Below, one piece after another: positions 22,790 through 34,539 of a stretch of 64,000 nucleotides of DNA. Each line of letters starts with the position of its first letter. Position 1 is the stretch's first letter. The notes under the pieces are model-generated. The model was not told the DNA's origin and ran no database searches. It saw only the letters and a list, made by a program, of their open reading frames with translations. The translations under genes and the position numbers were made by a program. This DNA comes from Quillaja saponaria (taxonomy: Eukaryota; Streptophyta; Magnoliopsida; Fabales; Quillajaceae), in contig CM055605.1 of NCBI GenBank assembly GCA_029379385.1, positions 18,015,001 through 18,079,000 of the forward strand, written 5' to 3'.

Positions 22790-23330
22790 TGGTCTCTAAT
22801 TATTAACTCGACTAAGAAATCCACTAAGGCTTGGGCTTTGATTGTAGACTGTGGTACATACCTGATGTCAAACTCACTGAGTTCAATAGACCAGCTGATC
22901 ATTCAGGCAGAAGTAACTGGCTTATGTAGAGCTTTTCGTAGGGGTTGATTAGTATAAACTTCAATTGTATGAGCTTGAAAATAGGCTCGAAGTTTCCAAG
23001 TTGAAATAAGTACAACAAATGCTATTTTTTTCAATGGCGGGATAGCATGTTTCTGGCCCATTAAAAAGCTTGCTGACATAATAAACAGGTTATTGCTTTC
23101 CATTATTCTCTCTGACAAGAACAGAACTAACTGCAACTAGCGAGAATCCTAGGTACAATGCAAGTGTTTCACCTTTCTCTGGTCTACCCAGGACTGGTAC
23201 TATTGTCAAGTATTTTTTGAGTTCAACAAAAGATTTTTCGCAGTTATCTGTCCAAGTAAATGCTCTAGTTAAGGTCTTGAAGAAAGGAAAGCATCTGTCA
23301 ACTGATTGGGACATAAATCAGGCTAAGGCT
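22790..23330 (-). pseudogene. RNase H domain of Tat element
   Basis: Minus-strand fragments read FTWTDNCEKSFVELKKYL (thumb and connection region), YLGFSLVAVSSVLVRE, then KIAFVVLISTWKLRAYF and IEVYTNQPLRKALHKP, followed by SIELSEFDIRYVPQS and KAQALVDFLVEL. The family consensus TDQPL is here TNQPL. A stop falls before the last block. Confidence 0.75.
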
Positions 23331-23499
23331 ATGACCCGTCTTATCAACCGTTGTACTTCTTTTATTGTTTTGGGACTCTTCATTTCGAGGATAGCTTTTA
23401 TCTTGTCCCGGTTTGCTTCTATTCCTATGGCTATCAACATAAAGCCTAAGAATTTTCCTGCAATCACTCCGAAAGTACATTTAGTAGAATTAAGTTTCA

Positions 23500-23990
23500 T
23501 TCCGTGTTTGTTAAGCACCGAAAAAGCCTCTGTTAGGTCGGAAATGTGTTCCCGAGCATGTTATTGACATATACTTCCATATTGCATCCAATCTGAGATT
23601 TGAAAATCTTGTTGACTAGTCTCTGATATGTGGCACCCATGTTTTTCAAACCGAAAGGCATCACTTTGTAACAATATGTGCCCTGCTCCATTATAAATGA
23701 AGTTTTCTCTTGATCTTCTTCAGCCATGAGAATTTGATTATAGCCAGAATATGTATCCATAAAACTTAGTAGTTCGTTTCCTGTAGCACTATCTACCGAC
23801 CTATCAATTTGAGGTAAATGATTGCTGTCTTTTGTACATGTTTTATTCAAGTCTGTGAAGTCTACGCACATTCGCCATTTTTCATTTGATTTCTTTACCA
23901 TAACAACATTGGACAGCCAATCAGGCTTCTCGAATAAATTTGGCTGCCAGTAGTTTGTCTACCTCCTCATCAATGGCTCTTTGCCTTTCT
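23500..23990 (-). pseudogene. Reverse transcriptase of Tat element (active site lost)
   Basis: The open part at 23533-23901 reads KWRMCVDFTDLNKTC, SFMDTYSGYNQILM, KTSFIMEQGTYCYKVMPFGL and GATYQRLVNKIF, the classic Ty3/gypsy RT blocks. The catalytic YVDD box appears as YVNN (near 23555), which would abolish polymerase activity. A frameshift or stop follows, and the palm-to-thumb part (KLNSTKCTFGV-like, GKFLGFML) continues in other frames at 23318-23518. Confidence 0.88.
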
Positions 23991-24439
23991 GGAGTGAAAC
24001 TTCATTTTTTCTGTCTGACTGAACGCATGTCTGGATTTGTGCTCAGTTTGTGAGAGATTATTGAAGTGCTTATTTCGAGCATGTCAACTATAGTCCAAGC
24101 AAACACTTCCCTATTTTATTTTATCAAGAATTAGGTAAGTTCTGCTCAGATGTCCTAGCTCATGTCTATGCCTAGAAGAACTGTTTTATCGCTGTTTCCT
24201 AAGTAAAGTTGGATTAGATGAGTGACTCCAATAGAATCTTCATTTTTCCAACCATCTTTCTGTTTTCTCGGCATCGGATCTTGGGGATCATCTGTTGTGA
24301 GAACCTCAGAATTCTTACTTTTCATGCATCCTACGTAACAATGTCTTGCCACTTTTTGATTACCCTGAATTGTTCTAACGCCATCTGGACTAAAAATTTT
24401 CAAATATACATGCTAAGATGAGGGGATTGCCCTTGCTGA

Positions 24440-24730
24440 ATTGAGGAATGGACCCCCCAGTATGGCATTATAGGATTATCTAGCTTTCACAATGCAAAAT
24501 GTTGTCATAATTGTTCTCTTGTACCTTCTATCTTCTAATGTAACAGGAAGTTCAATTGTTCCTTCTGCGATTACCTGCTTTCCATTGAATCCCACCAAGG
24601 CTCATTGGAATGGTTGTAGCCTATCATTGGCAATTCCCATTTTTTCAAAACAATTATAATACATTATATCTGCTAAACTCCATTATCAATTAGCACGCAA
24701 TTGATTGAGAAATTGGCTATATTAATATTA
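24440..24730 (-). pseudogene. Aspartic protease of Tat element (decayed)
   Basis: On the minus strand the frame CVLIDNG, a stop, then ADIMYYNCFEKMG, LVGFNGKQVIAEG and IELPVTLEDRR aligns with the retroviral-type protease region of plant Ty3/gypsy elements. The catalytic D-T/S-G is D-N-G followed by a stop, so it is inactive. The stretch 24740-25090 between it and gag shows only fragmentary similarity. Confidence 0.62.
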
Positions 24731-25089
24731 ATTACTAATGTATCGTCATGTGGAGTTTCGACCCTTTGTAAATCTTCATCAAAAAAAGATATTGTCCCCG
24801 CGGGAGTGGATAACTTGGATTTTTTGCCAACTTCATTTACCATCAATGGTATTTTTGAATACTATTTTTGGTCAGCTAAAGTTGGTCTTCCAGAAGCCAA
24901 ACCACTTGTGATGGTATATATAACACTAATTGGTTCTTCTTTATTTTTCCTTGGTTGATCTTGATGTCTTTCTTCTTTAGGACGAACAACCTTACGATCA
25001 TCATTATGATCAAGTTTCTTTTACCGTAATATCTTATTCTTTTGAATTTTTCACTGGAAGCATTATTAAGGAGATACCCTTACTGGATT

Positions 25090-26010
25090 AATTCTTCAAT
25101 ATGATCCTTCAATTGCCAGCAGTCATTTGTATTATGGCCAGGTCCCCGATGGAAATCACAATATTTGTTCTAATCAAGGTTTTTTGGGTTTGCTCGCTGC
25201 TTTGGAGGCACTTGAAAAAAATCCTTTATGTTGTTCTGCAAAAAGGATTTCCGAGGATGTTTTGTTTAATAGCTGGTAAGCTAGGAAACGACGCGGTGGT
25301 GAACGTTGTCTTGGCATGTGTCCCTCTCTCCTTGAAGGTTCAATCTTTCCATCTTAACGACGAGGTTTATCTGAAGAATGGGGACGTTGTCTAGTTTGGC
25401 CATGGGTGGTCATCAAGGCACGTTTAGCTTCTTTTGTATTAATGTATTCTTCCACCCGTTGCATTAGTTCTTCCAGATTGGCTGGAGTACGCTTGTTTAT
25501 ATCATAACAAAAAGGAGATTTTTGTAGACTGGCTTTCAATATTGTAATTATGGTCTGTGGACTGGCATCATCGACCTTAAGAACTCTATTGTTAAAACTA
25601 GCCATGAACTCTTTTAATGATTTAGCGTCCCCTTGTTTTATTCCTAGGAAATTGGTGGCATCATTTTTTTGTTTCCTTTTTGTCATGAAATGTCTCTGGA
25701 ATGTTGCCACAAGTTCATCAAAAGATCTTATAGAATTTTGAGGGAGGTGTGAAAACCATAATCGAGCTTTATCTCTTAATGTTATAGCAAAGGCATGACA
25801 CATAATTTGATCCAGAATTCCAGCATTACAATTCGAATCCAATAACAAAATCATCAGGATCAGAAGAGCCATTATATTGTTTTGATGCAGGTATTTTCAA
25901 GCCAGTTGGTACCCGGAAAGAGATGACCTATTCCGTAAATGGATGACGAGCTGAGCTTCCAGAGATGTATCCTCCAACTTGACTAGGCAATTGTTCTACT
26001 TTGTCCACTT
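25090..26010 (-). pseudogene. Gag of Tat element
   Basis: The longest open piece (25354-25872) contains ARLWFSHLPQNSIRSFDELV, FQRHFMTKRKQKND and QGDAKSLKEFMASFNNRVL, the conserved retrotransposon gag block of plant Ty3/gypsy elements. A frameshift at about 25870 separates it from the preceding YNGSSDPDDFV motif. Downstream of 25354 a stop and a shifted frame replace the expected zinc knuckle region. A 17-bp direct duplication lies near 26008-26042. Confidence 0.82.
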
Positions 26011-26312
26011 CTTCTAGTGAATTCTTCTTCTAGTGAATTCATCTCCATCTTGATTGAGTTCCTTGTTTATATTTGCTATCTGTTCTTGGTGGCTTAAAAG
26101 TTGATTATCAAGAGTAGGGGTGGTGTTTATTTTAGCTGACAGTGTTTGTATTTGACATTAATGCTTAGAACTGTTGCTGGATTACTGGGGTATCAAGTTC
26201 TATTATGAATGGTTAGGATGGTGTAGATGTAGCTGTTTGACCGGTTTGGTTGTTTGGTGATTCACGTATTGTTGGTTGATTTTCCATGATGGTAATGGAC
26301 TAGTCACAAGTT

Positions 26313-26332
26313 TTTCCACAGACATCGCCAAA
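26313..26332 (-). other. Primer-binding-site-like sequence
   Basis: Reading into the element from the 5' LTR gives TTGGCGATGTCTGTGGAAA, close to the TTGGCGCCGTCTGTGG-type sequence seen next to 5' LTRs of plant Tat elements. It confirms minus orientation. Confidence 0.6.
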
Positions 26333-26333
26333 G

Positions 26334-26813
26334 TTAGATCCCAAAATGGAGGATCTAGTGTTTGAGATGGAGCTGAATTGTTTCTATTTTATTGTATGAT
26401 AGGCTGATGGCGAGATGGTGATATTGGTTTGAATGGGGATTGTCCGAGATGAACTGCTTCTTGTAAAAATGAGACAATATCAGAGGTTGGGGATTTTCCC
26501 CAAAAACTCTCCGATAATAAAGTTAGAGCTTTTTAGCAAAATAGTACATAATGTAATAAGCAAGATTGTTCATGGCTACCTTCAACGTTTGAGCTGCTTT
26601 ATATAGTCTGTTGTAGATGTTACGCTTAATAATTTTGATTGTCTGTTATTGTTAATTCCCAACAGTTCTTTGCTGATTAACTTCTTCAATGGTTATTGTG
26701 TTTTATGGTTCTTTATTCTGTGGCTATACGTCTATCCAACCATTTTGCTCGTTAGACTTTAATCTCTGCCATGTGTCTTTTTTATATTGGATGTACTATG
26801 TTGTATGTTAACA
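26334..26813 (-). repeat. 5' LTR of the Tat element
   Basis: Partner of 17259-17761. In element orientation it begins TGTTAACATACAAC and runs to the primer-binding site. Small indels and many substitutions relative to the partner indicate an old insertion. Confidence 0.85.
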
Positions 26814-27880
26814 AAAATAAAAATTGTGATAATCTTAAAGGACCAAAATATTAGTTAAGCCAAAAAAGTTTTATAAACTTCAAGATTTTTAAAGTAAAGA
26901 TTAACTTAAATAAAATAATTCGTGTTGAGGCGAAAATCATCTACCTTTCATTCATAAATTTATTCCATATTAGCCAAACCATTTGGTACAATATGAATTC
27001 CTTCATTCACATCTTAAAAAAATATGAATAAGCATTTTCATATTCAATACTCTCAAATTATTTCTATAATATTGTAATACTTCCCAGTTCAAGAAATTAA
27101 ACATATAGATTACAAATATATTTTAATAATTAATATAGATCATATTAGCGTTTTATTTAATTTTATTGCTTAGATTTCTCTAATTATAATCATATTCTAT
27201 TATTATTTTTTAATATTTTCACATTTAATTTAATCTAATTATTTTTGAAAAGAAGTTACATACATGAACAAGATGAAAAGATAAAAAGGAAATAAAGAAA
27301 AGAATATAGAAAGTAATTACTCTTTATAGAAACCATTTTTGGAATTGAGTTCATTGCAATTTGTTTAGGTAAATTTCATGTGTGAATGTTTTCTTTTTTC
27401 CTTTTTAGAATATGGTATAAGATCCTAAGGATTTTGTGTTCCTCTAGCAATTAATTAGGAATTCATATGAGAGGTTTGGTGTGCCTAATCTTCATTCAAT
27501 CATTCTAGAATATCCAGGCACACCTTCAAATTTTGGAAAGTTCATAATTGCTCTCATTGTCAACTTTCTTAATTTCAGAGGTGCATGGTGGTATCAGAAA
27601 CCAACGGCAAGAGGAGAATGGTATCAATTGGTGGATTGTTGGGTATATAAAGCTAGGATGTGATTTGATTCTTTCACAAGAACAAAGTGGATTCCTGTTT
27701 GTTAGATCCTCACTCTTAAAACCAATCAATTGATGTTAGAAGAAATGATTTGTATACTTTATTTAACGTGAAACTTTACTATGTTAAGTATGGGTGCCGA
27801 TGATGTGAAAGACCAAGGGCCAAGTCCCTCTGCTGCTGTTTCAGGTGTTGAGGATTTGAAATATGCGTTTCTTACTTTCC
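26814..27880. other. AT-rich intergenic DNA, unassigned
   Basis: 26814-27400 is AT-rich with nothing recognisable. 27400-27780 has normal complexity, with short frames on both strands (for example VSETNGKRRMVSIGGLLG on plus), but I do not recognise a family and there is no clear exon structure. Confidence 0.35.
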
Positions 27881-28340
27881 CGCCTACATTCAGTTCTGAT
27901 TGTGTTACTGCTTCAGACGATTTGCACACACTCAATGTTGATGGTGACGACTTGCCTACTGATCATATTTTCCCAACTCCCTTGCCACCACCCTATTTTG
28001 ATTGTGTTACTGCTCCGGATCGACATGCACACGACTGTGTCACAACCTCTATTGCCACCACCAAGTGTTGGTGATAGTGCTGCTCAAACACGCCTGCTAA
28101 TAATATCTTCCCAACTCCCTTTATCACTGCCCCCTCTGGACACACCTGTGTCACAACCTCCATTGCCACTCCGTCCAGTGTTGATGTCGCTGCTGCTCCA
28201 AACACACCTACGTTAATAGATCATATGTTCCCAACTCACTTGCCGTCACCCCTTTTTGATTTTGTTGCTGCTGCCAACATGGCTATGTCATAGTCTCTGT
28301 TGCCACCACCCATTGTTGGTGATGTTGCGGGCTTGATTTT
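27880..28340. repeat. Degenerate minisatellite, ~120-138-bp period
   Basis: Blocks containing TTCCCAACTC, GCCACCACC, GATTGTGTTACTGCT and CACACCTGTGTCACAACC recur. The TCCCAACTC anchor falls at about 27971, 28109 and 28229. A short plus-strand frame from 27781 reads through the first units and then closes, so any coding role is doubtful. Confidence 0.55.
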
Positions 28341-29220
28341 ATCTATAAGATATAATATAATTGACACTAATCGAAAATTAAGAGAATATAGTGTTATCAC
28401 ATCATCAATGAACCTATCTAATAGTTTGACACATAATACTGTCTGACCACACATTAATTCTATGTCATCTCTCTCAGATTATATCATTTTGTCACATTAT
28501 TTACTAATTCTCTTACATCTCTCTTAAGATTATGTAAAAAATAAATTTCTATTATTTCAATCCAATTTCTATTATGTTTTCTCTTTTCTTTGCCATGTAT
28601 TTCCTCACTTATGAATCACTTCAGAATTTTTTCCGTTTCTCTCTAATTTTTTTCATCTTCACAATTTTGATCGATATCTTCTAAAATAATTTTATCTTTA
28701 ACAAACTCTTAATTAATTACTCTCAGTCTCTATATTTTACAGATACATGAATAACCTAATTTCATTTGTCCCCATTTATAAACAAAAATGACTTAACTTC
28801 AAAAAAGAGAATGCCAAAAAATTACATAAGAATTAATTTTTGAATGATTCTTCACTGTTTATTAGAGCTGCTAATTTCACAAAAAAAAAAAAAATTAGAA
28901 TTAATGTATGTTTAAATCAAGTCAACAAGTAGTTTTGGTGTCAAATTTTATTATTATTATTTCTTAAATAGAAAGATATCTACATAGTGAATATTCAAAA
29001 TTAACATTAAAAGTCTATATAACAAAATGTTTCTTTAACAGTTAAAAATTCACAATATATATAATTATTAGAAAATAAATTTCCACTTCAACTAATATTT
29101 TAGTATCACATTAGCTAATCTACTCTTTCAAACTAATATTTTAAATTAATAAATTTTTTAATAATAAATCTCATAAAAAAAATTATAAATTTAATATAAT
29201 TTGTGCATCATCCCCCAAGG
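28340..29220. other. AT-rich intergenic DNA
   Basis: AT-rich with poly-A and poly-T stretches; no gene, RNA or clear repeat boundary seen. Confidence 0.5.
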
Positions 29221-29536
29221 GATTTGGATCCTCTAGAATTCCTTACTAGTATAATTCCTATAATTATTTTAATCTTAGTCATTCACCTTATTTTATATTT
29301 TTTAAATCTCAACAATCGAAATAATTTATTATTAAAATTAGGATTAGAATTGGGGTTAGGGTTAGGGTTAGGATTTAGAATAAAAATAGGGTACATTTTA
29401 ATATAATATTCAATTTATTAATTAAATAAAATAATATAACTTAAAATTAAATTATTTGGATGGTTGAGATTTAAAAAATTAATGTGAATGAAATTCTAAG
29501 AATTTTACCAAAAAGAAATTCTAAAGGAGCCGAATC
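29221..29536. mobile_element. MITE with telomere-like TTAGGG centre
   Basis: The left arm starts GATTTGGATCCTCTAGAATT. The right arm, reverse-complemented, starts GATTCGGCTCCTTTAGAATT. Both continue to TTTTTTAAATCTCAAC and then AATAATTTA, so the arms pair over about 100 bp. Between them is GGGGTTAGGGTTAGGGTTAGG at 29353-29373. No coding frame. The target duplication is not clear. Confidence 0.6.
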
Positions 29537-31880
29537 TCGTACAAAGATTGAATAAATCTAGTAACTACCTATACTCTTACCAACAAAGAAATAATTAATA
29601 ATTTGTTATGAGCTAGTTGTTAATTACTCGTTCGTCATTTTTTTTCTTTTTCCATGGACTATTTTTTTTCCTTTTTTACCTTGAAATGAATATTTCAAAT
29701 TTCAATAAAGGAAAAAAAAAAAAAAAAAAAAATCAAGAATGACATTTACACGAGAAATATAATAAAATAGTTCAACCTTTTTTTTCATTCTTTTTTTTAA
29801 TCATGAGATATTCCTTGTTTAATCAATTTATACATAAAAATAAGGTATAACATGATGATTTATTTTTATTTTTTAGATTTCTTTAAAAATCTAAACTGCA
29901 TGGGGTGAAGTATGACAAGTAATAAGTTAGGAAGAAGAATTAGATAGATATAGTCCATGTGCAGAGTACTTATGGACAATATTTGGTAGTTTAGATGAAG
30001 TTGAAATTTTAATATATTTATTTTTTCAAACGAAGATTTATTATAATATTTCAAAATACATGTATAAAATGCTATAAACAGTTATAAAGTGTAAAAAAAC
30101 TCTAATAAAAAATAAAACTATATTTCCATAACTAAAATGGCCTTATTATAATATAAAAGGTGAATTTTAGTAATTTTTTTTTAGTAGTCACATTGTGTCG
30201 GGACCAACTTATACGTTGAATAATCCATCTATTCGGTCTAGTAAAATATGTTGTCATTAGCGCAAGAACTCGAGATGACAATGGACTGGGTTCGGCTTGA
30301 CCCAGCCTGTCATTTACCCAAACTTGACCCATGGACCTACTTGACGGAAAAAAGGAGAAAAAAAAATATGTTAACCTAATTTATTTCAAATGATTTGACA
30401 TTCCGCCTACCATGATCCGTGGATCATTGTGGACAAAAACCCAATCCAGATCCAACCCAAACTGAAACTAATTGCAACTCCAAATAAACTAAATGATTTA
30501 TTTCAATTGATAGAGTTCACTCTCCAAAGCAAGAAGGAGAACATTTATTTCAAATGATAGAGTTGACTATCTACCACAAGAAATTGTACTATCTATGTTT
30601 GAAAAAATGCAGATGCATACAATTATTTTTTGTGTCTGAAAAAAAATGCAGACACATATAATTTAATATTTTAATTAATGACAGATGCAAATACTCGATC
30701 AATTTTGGCTCTATTTTGCACGAACAAATATGATTCTGCGATGATCGACACACATATGAAAAATATATTTTTAATATATAAATGATTTTTCTATTTTATA
30801 CTCACTGGACACATGATAAAAAATATTTAAGAAACATTTAATACCCTTATTTTTCTTAACTTTTATAAGAAAGTGTTCCTATTTATGAGTTTTGGAGTCC
30901 CTATTTTGTACTAGGACACTAATACCCTAAACAAAATTCAATATTTAGGGGCCATTCATTTGATTGCCAAAGAGTTGCCACCTCAATGTAGGAATACCAT
31001 AGCAGCTAGATGAACATAGTTTGGGTCCTTAATGTGCATAATACTAAAGAGATAATTGTATGTTTGTGCTAGTCGTGACTACAGTCGTGCACTACCACTT
31101 TTTGCTCTCTTTTTAGACATACAAACAGAGGCAGCTCTGCTTTACCTCTTCTTGCAATTTAGGTTTAAATGTCAGGCTTCTGAAACTAAATTCACTCATT
31201 TTCAGTGTTTATGTGAGAATGAGTGAGATAAAAAGAAAGAAAGACATGAAGCTTCTTTGCCAAAAACAAGGTGAGGTTATGTTAAAATAAGAAGAGGAGT
31301 TCAATGCTTATAACTTATAACACTTTGCATAGACACCCACACAAGTCTAATAGAGTTGTGATAATGCTAGGCGTTCTGTTTCATTATCCTTTATTATTTA
31401 TTTTTTCTTTTTTTGTGAATTATGGTTGGAATTTATTGATGTGAGCAATATAGATAGTCTTACAATTTATGTAAATAAATATGATATTGATGTCACGCGA
31501 CCACACCTATAGGGAGGGGCCTTAATAAGATACCCCCTGCATTTGATAATGAGATGTATCATCTTGTTATACATATAGTTGGGGACACGACAATAACTTC
31601 AATTTTTCACTATTTGAATAACATTATAACTTATACGATGCTTACATATCTTTTTGTCCATATTGCAGTGCATTCTGTGGACACAAAAATATGGCCACCA
31701 TTATTTCTAGGATCATTAGGAACCACCTTCCATGTCTTTTCTACTAATACTGGAAGTATACATCGGAGGTGAAGAACTTATGATATAAAGATTTCATGGT
31801 AAGTAAAACACTGTTATCTTTTTAAGTTTTAATTTCAATCGATTATGTAGTTAAAATATTATTAATCACTTGTGTTATTG
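29537..31880. other. Intergenic DNA, unassigned
   Basis: Mostly AT-rich. A 21-A run is near 29710-29731. About 30270-30480 contains paired GACCCA/GGGTT-type motifs that look like a degenerate repeat. I see no exons or RNA genes. Confidence 0.4.
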
Positions 31881-32720
31881 TTTGTCGTGCAGCAGCGCTT
31901 GAGGTTTGAAACCCGAGCTGAAACCTATGTCCCCTGATGTCTTTCATAAAGTCGTTGGAAAGAGACTCACAAAAATGTCCCAAAAGCTGCGAGAATTCTT
32001 GAAAAAGAAGATGAAGACATCAAACCCCCTCGAGTGGAAGGAGATTGGGCGACCACCTTGGATCCCACGTGGTTGGCAGGGCGTTATGTTATTAGTGGAC
32101 GAGTCATGCATTCCAGAAGTAGTCGAGAATGTCAGAGAATAGGCAAGTGGGTGGCAGGCGACCTCTTATACCATACTTCTAGTCCCGTTAATACAGTTGT
32201 TCATCAGAAGCGACTCGTAAGTTAAATCTTATTTGATTTCATTGAGTAAGAGCTTTGTATTATACTCTTTTCGGCTAATATTGACTTATATTCTTTGTAC
32301 ATGAAAAAGAGTTGGGTCGAAAACCAATAACGATGGAGGTTTTTGATAAAGAGGTTTTCAATCACACTCATAAGAGGAAAGGTGAATTTGTTGACACAAT
32401 TTCAAAACATCTCAGTGTTGGTTGATTTTTTATTCTTTTTAGTTTTATTTTACTGTTCTATTTGAATTATTTATATGTTAGGTTAATTACAAAGCTGACT
32501 TATGTTCATTTGTTGGAAAAGTTTAAAGCCACAAAGCAAATGGTTGGACAGTCGAGCACCCCTTCGAATAGTGGTACATTAGCCTAGACTCAAGTTAGCA
32601 ATGGTGCTTTGTTCATGAAGCTAATGGGCAATAAGAAGAACGAGCATACCTACGGCTTCAATGGTTTCATCAACTCTTAGCAAGTTCTTGGAGAAGTTAA
32701 GTCGAATGTAGTTGATAGCA
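31880..32720 (+). pseudogene. CACTA (En/Spm, Ptta)-type transposase relic
   Basis: The plus-strand pieces are SPDVFHKVVGKRLTKMSQKL (about 31930), then KPITMEVFDKEVFNHTHKRK followed by GEFVDTISKHL (about 32320-32410). After an interruption a tail resembles the C-terminal part of plant transposase_24 proteins (YKADL..., EHP, SNSG). The FxxTHxKKxGxFVD-like signature is the best clue. Stops and probable introns separate the pieces. It is a fragment, named by resemblance only. Confidence 0.42.
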
Positions 32721-32839
32721 TAAGGACATTTGCCACAATACTAACACCTAAATTGACACTAGAGATGGTTTGTTAGTGCAATAACTTGTAAGAAGAGAAC
32801 TTGAGAGAGGTAGGGTACAACTACTGCCTCTGTACTTGG

Positions 32840-33565
32840 GTACGAATAGGATTTTGTGCAAAAGTATACATTTCAAAGCAAAACCTTTAAAAAGTAGGTT
32901 ATGAGATACAAAATCATCAAATACACATCTATTTAGAGTTTTGGAAGTATCGGCACCTTTGTGGGGACAAATAAGACTCATAAAAATAAATAAAATAGAA
33001 TTTGGATCAACGGTTATGATTTTATATAAAAATTTGCATTTCAAAAAAAAAAAACTTTTGAAAAGTGGGCTTTATGAGACAATATCATCAAATACACGTT
33101 TGTTTGATAATCCAGGAGAACTGGTACGTCCTTGGGGATGGATAAGATTCATAGGAACAAACAAAATAAAATTTGGATCAATGGTTAATATTTTGTGCAA
33201 AAGTTTACATTTCAAAGTAAAACTTTGAAAAAGGATTCAAGGGGAGGGGCAAAACCATCAAATACATGTCATTTAGGATTTCCAGAAGTATTGGCACATC
33301 CATGGGACAAATAAAACTCGTAAGAACAAATGGAACAAAAGTTGAATTGTTGGTTAGGATTTTGTTAAACAATTTGCATTTCAAAGTATAACCTTACAAA
33401 AGTGGGCTTTGGGCAGGCGGGTGGGCGGGGGGTAAAACCATTAAAACATAGTTCTGTTATGCATTCTGGAAATATCAATACATCTGTGGGAATGATAAGA
33501 CTCATAGGAATAAAAAGGAATAGAATTTGAACCAAATGTTAGGATTTTCTACAAAAAATTGTATT
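32840..33565. repeat. Satellite-like tandem array, ~171-bp unit
   Basis: Four full units and a partial one. The anchor CATCAAATACAC (variant CATTAAAACAT in the last unit) falls at 32915, 33086, 33256 and 33439, so the spacings are 171, 170 and 183 bp. Each unit also holds an AGGATTTTGTGCAAAA-like box, CATTTCAAAG and AGACTCATA-like blocks. The units differ noticeably. The array follows the CACTA-type relic directly and could be its subterminal repeat region. Confidence 0.85.
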
Positions 33566-34539
33566 TCAAAGTGAAATTTAACTCCTTTTATTATTATTAT
33601 TTTTCACTTGTATTTATATAAAAATAGAAGTAGAAAATCACAGCAATCAAATAATGATGAATAATAATTACACGAGATTCTAGAGAACTCAATTCTTTAA
33701 ATATAGAAAAATTATAATTTAAAATTATTTTAATAAATTTCTTAATTTTATTTTAACACACCCTTATTTTTCTCTTAACTTATTTCGTTATTTATATTTT
33801 TTTGTCATAAATTCGGATAAACTCTTTTGATTTTCTCTTAGTCAACTTCCTTCATATTTCATTAAGTTTCTATTTGTTTCCTATAAATTTGGATAGACTC
33901 TTTTAATTTTTTTTTCTTAATTAACTCTCTTAGTATTCTCTTATTTTCCTATATAGATTAATATAAGAAAATTCGAGTAAATATTTGTTTATGAAAAAAA
34001 TGATAATTTCCCTAGCTAATTCATCATATAGAAAAGAAAACAATAACTTCCGAGCTAGGTCGGGTATAATGTAATCTTAGACCGACCCAATCCAACATAG
34101 AAAATTGATTCATTGTGAGAAAAAAAAAACCAAACATATGGGACAAGGTCGAATTAAATCTTACCTTATCCATTGACAGCCTATGAGCTTTCAAGCAGGT
34201 TTACGTATTCAAGTCTTGTCGGAACAAATGGGTAACAAATTAAAATACTCAAACATGGACCCATTACACATTATAGACTTATTTGGGCTGAGCCATACTT
34301 GACTTTGGACATGGCCTATTGTCTTCCCTAAGGAAACGTTTAGATGAAATGAAATGAAATTAGTTATTGCACTGTTTAATTATAATATTTTAGTTTGGTG
34401 AAAACTTTAGAATTAGAATTAGAATTTTCAACTCAATTTCAAGACATTGAAAAACAACTATAAAACACAACCTTCAATTCTTATGGGTAGACGATAAAAA
34501 TTACTATTCTAAATAAATTTTTGTATTGGTAGTTGTCAC
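33566..34539. other. AT-rich intergenic DNA
   Basis: No gene seen. About 34050-34320 has GGGTC/GACCC-rich degenerate repeat sequence. 34330-34520 has short GAAAT and GAATTA repeats. Confidence 0.4.

Larger units (their letters stand above)
17259..26813 (-). mobile_element. Ty3/gypsy Tat-type LTR retrotransposon (decayed, 9.6 kb)
   Basis: Two related ~500-bp direct repeats (17259-17761 and 26334-26813) bound a minus-strand series: gag, protease, reverse transcriptase, RNase H, a second archaeal-type RNase H, and integrase. This order with a duplicated RNase H marks the Tat/Ogre branch of Ty3/gypsy. A primer-binding-site-like TGGCGATGTCTGTGG follows the right-hand (5') LTR. Between integrase and the 3' LTR is an antisense extra ORF, as described for Tat elements. 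Frameshifts, stops and replaced catalytic residues occur throughout, and the LTRs differ by many substitutions and indels, so the insertion is old and inactive. No clean 5-bp target duplication is left. Confidence 0.9.

Noticed and set aside
17245..26850. Target-site duplication for the Tat element from the similar flanks GGACCGAAATTATT and GGACCAAAATATTAG
   Set aside because: The similar words do not abut the LTR ends and are not 5 bp; more likely the element landed in a repeat of this type, or this is chance.
32780..33565. CRISPR-like array
   Set aside because: The whole ~171-bp unit is repeated with divergence, not short identical repeats with unique spacers; the host is a plant.
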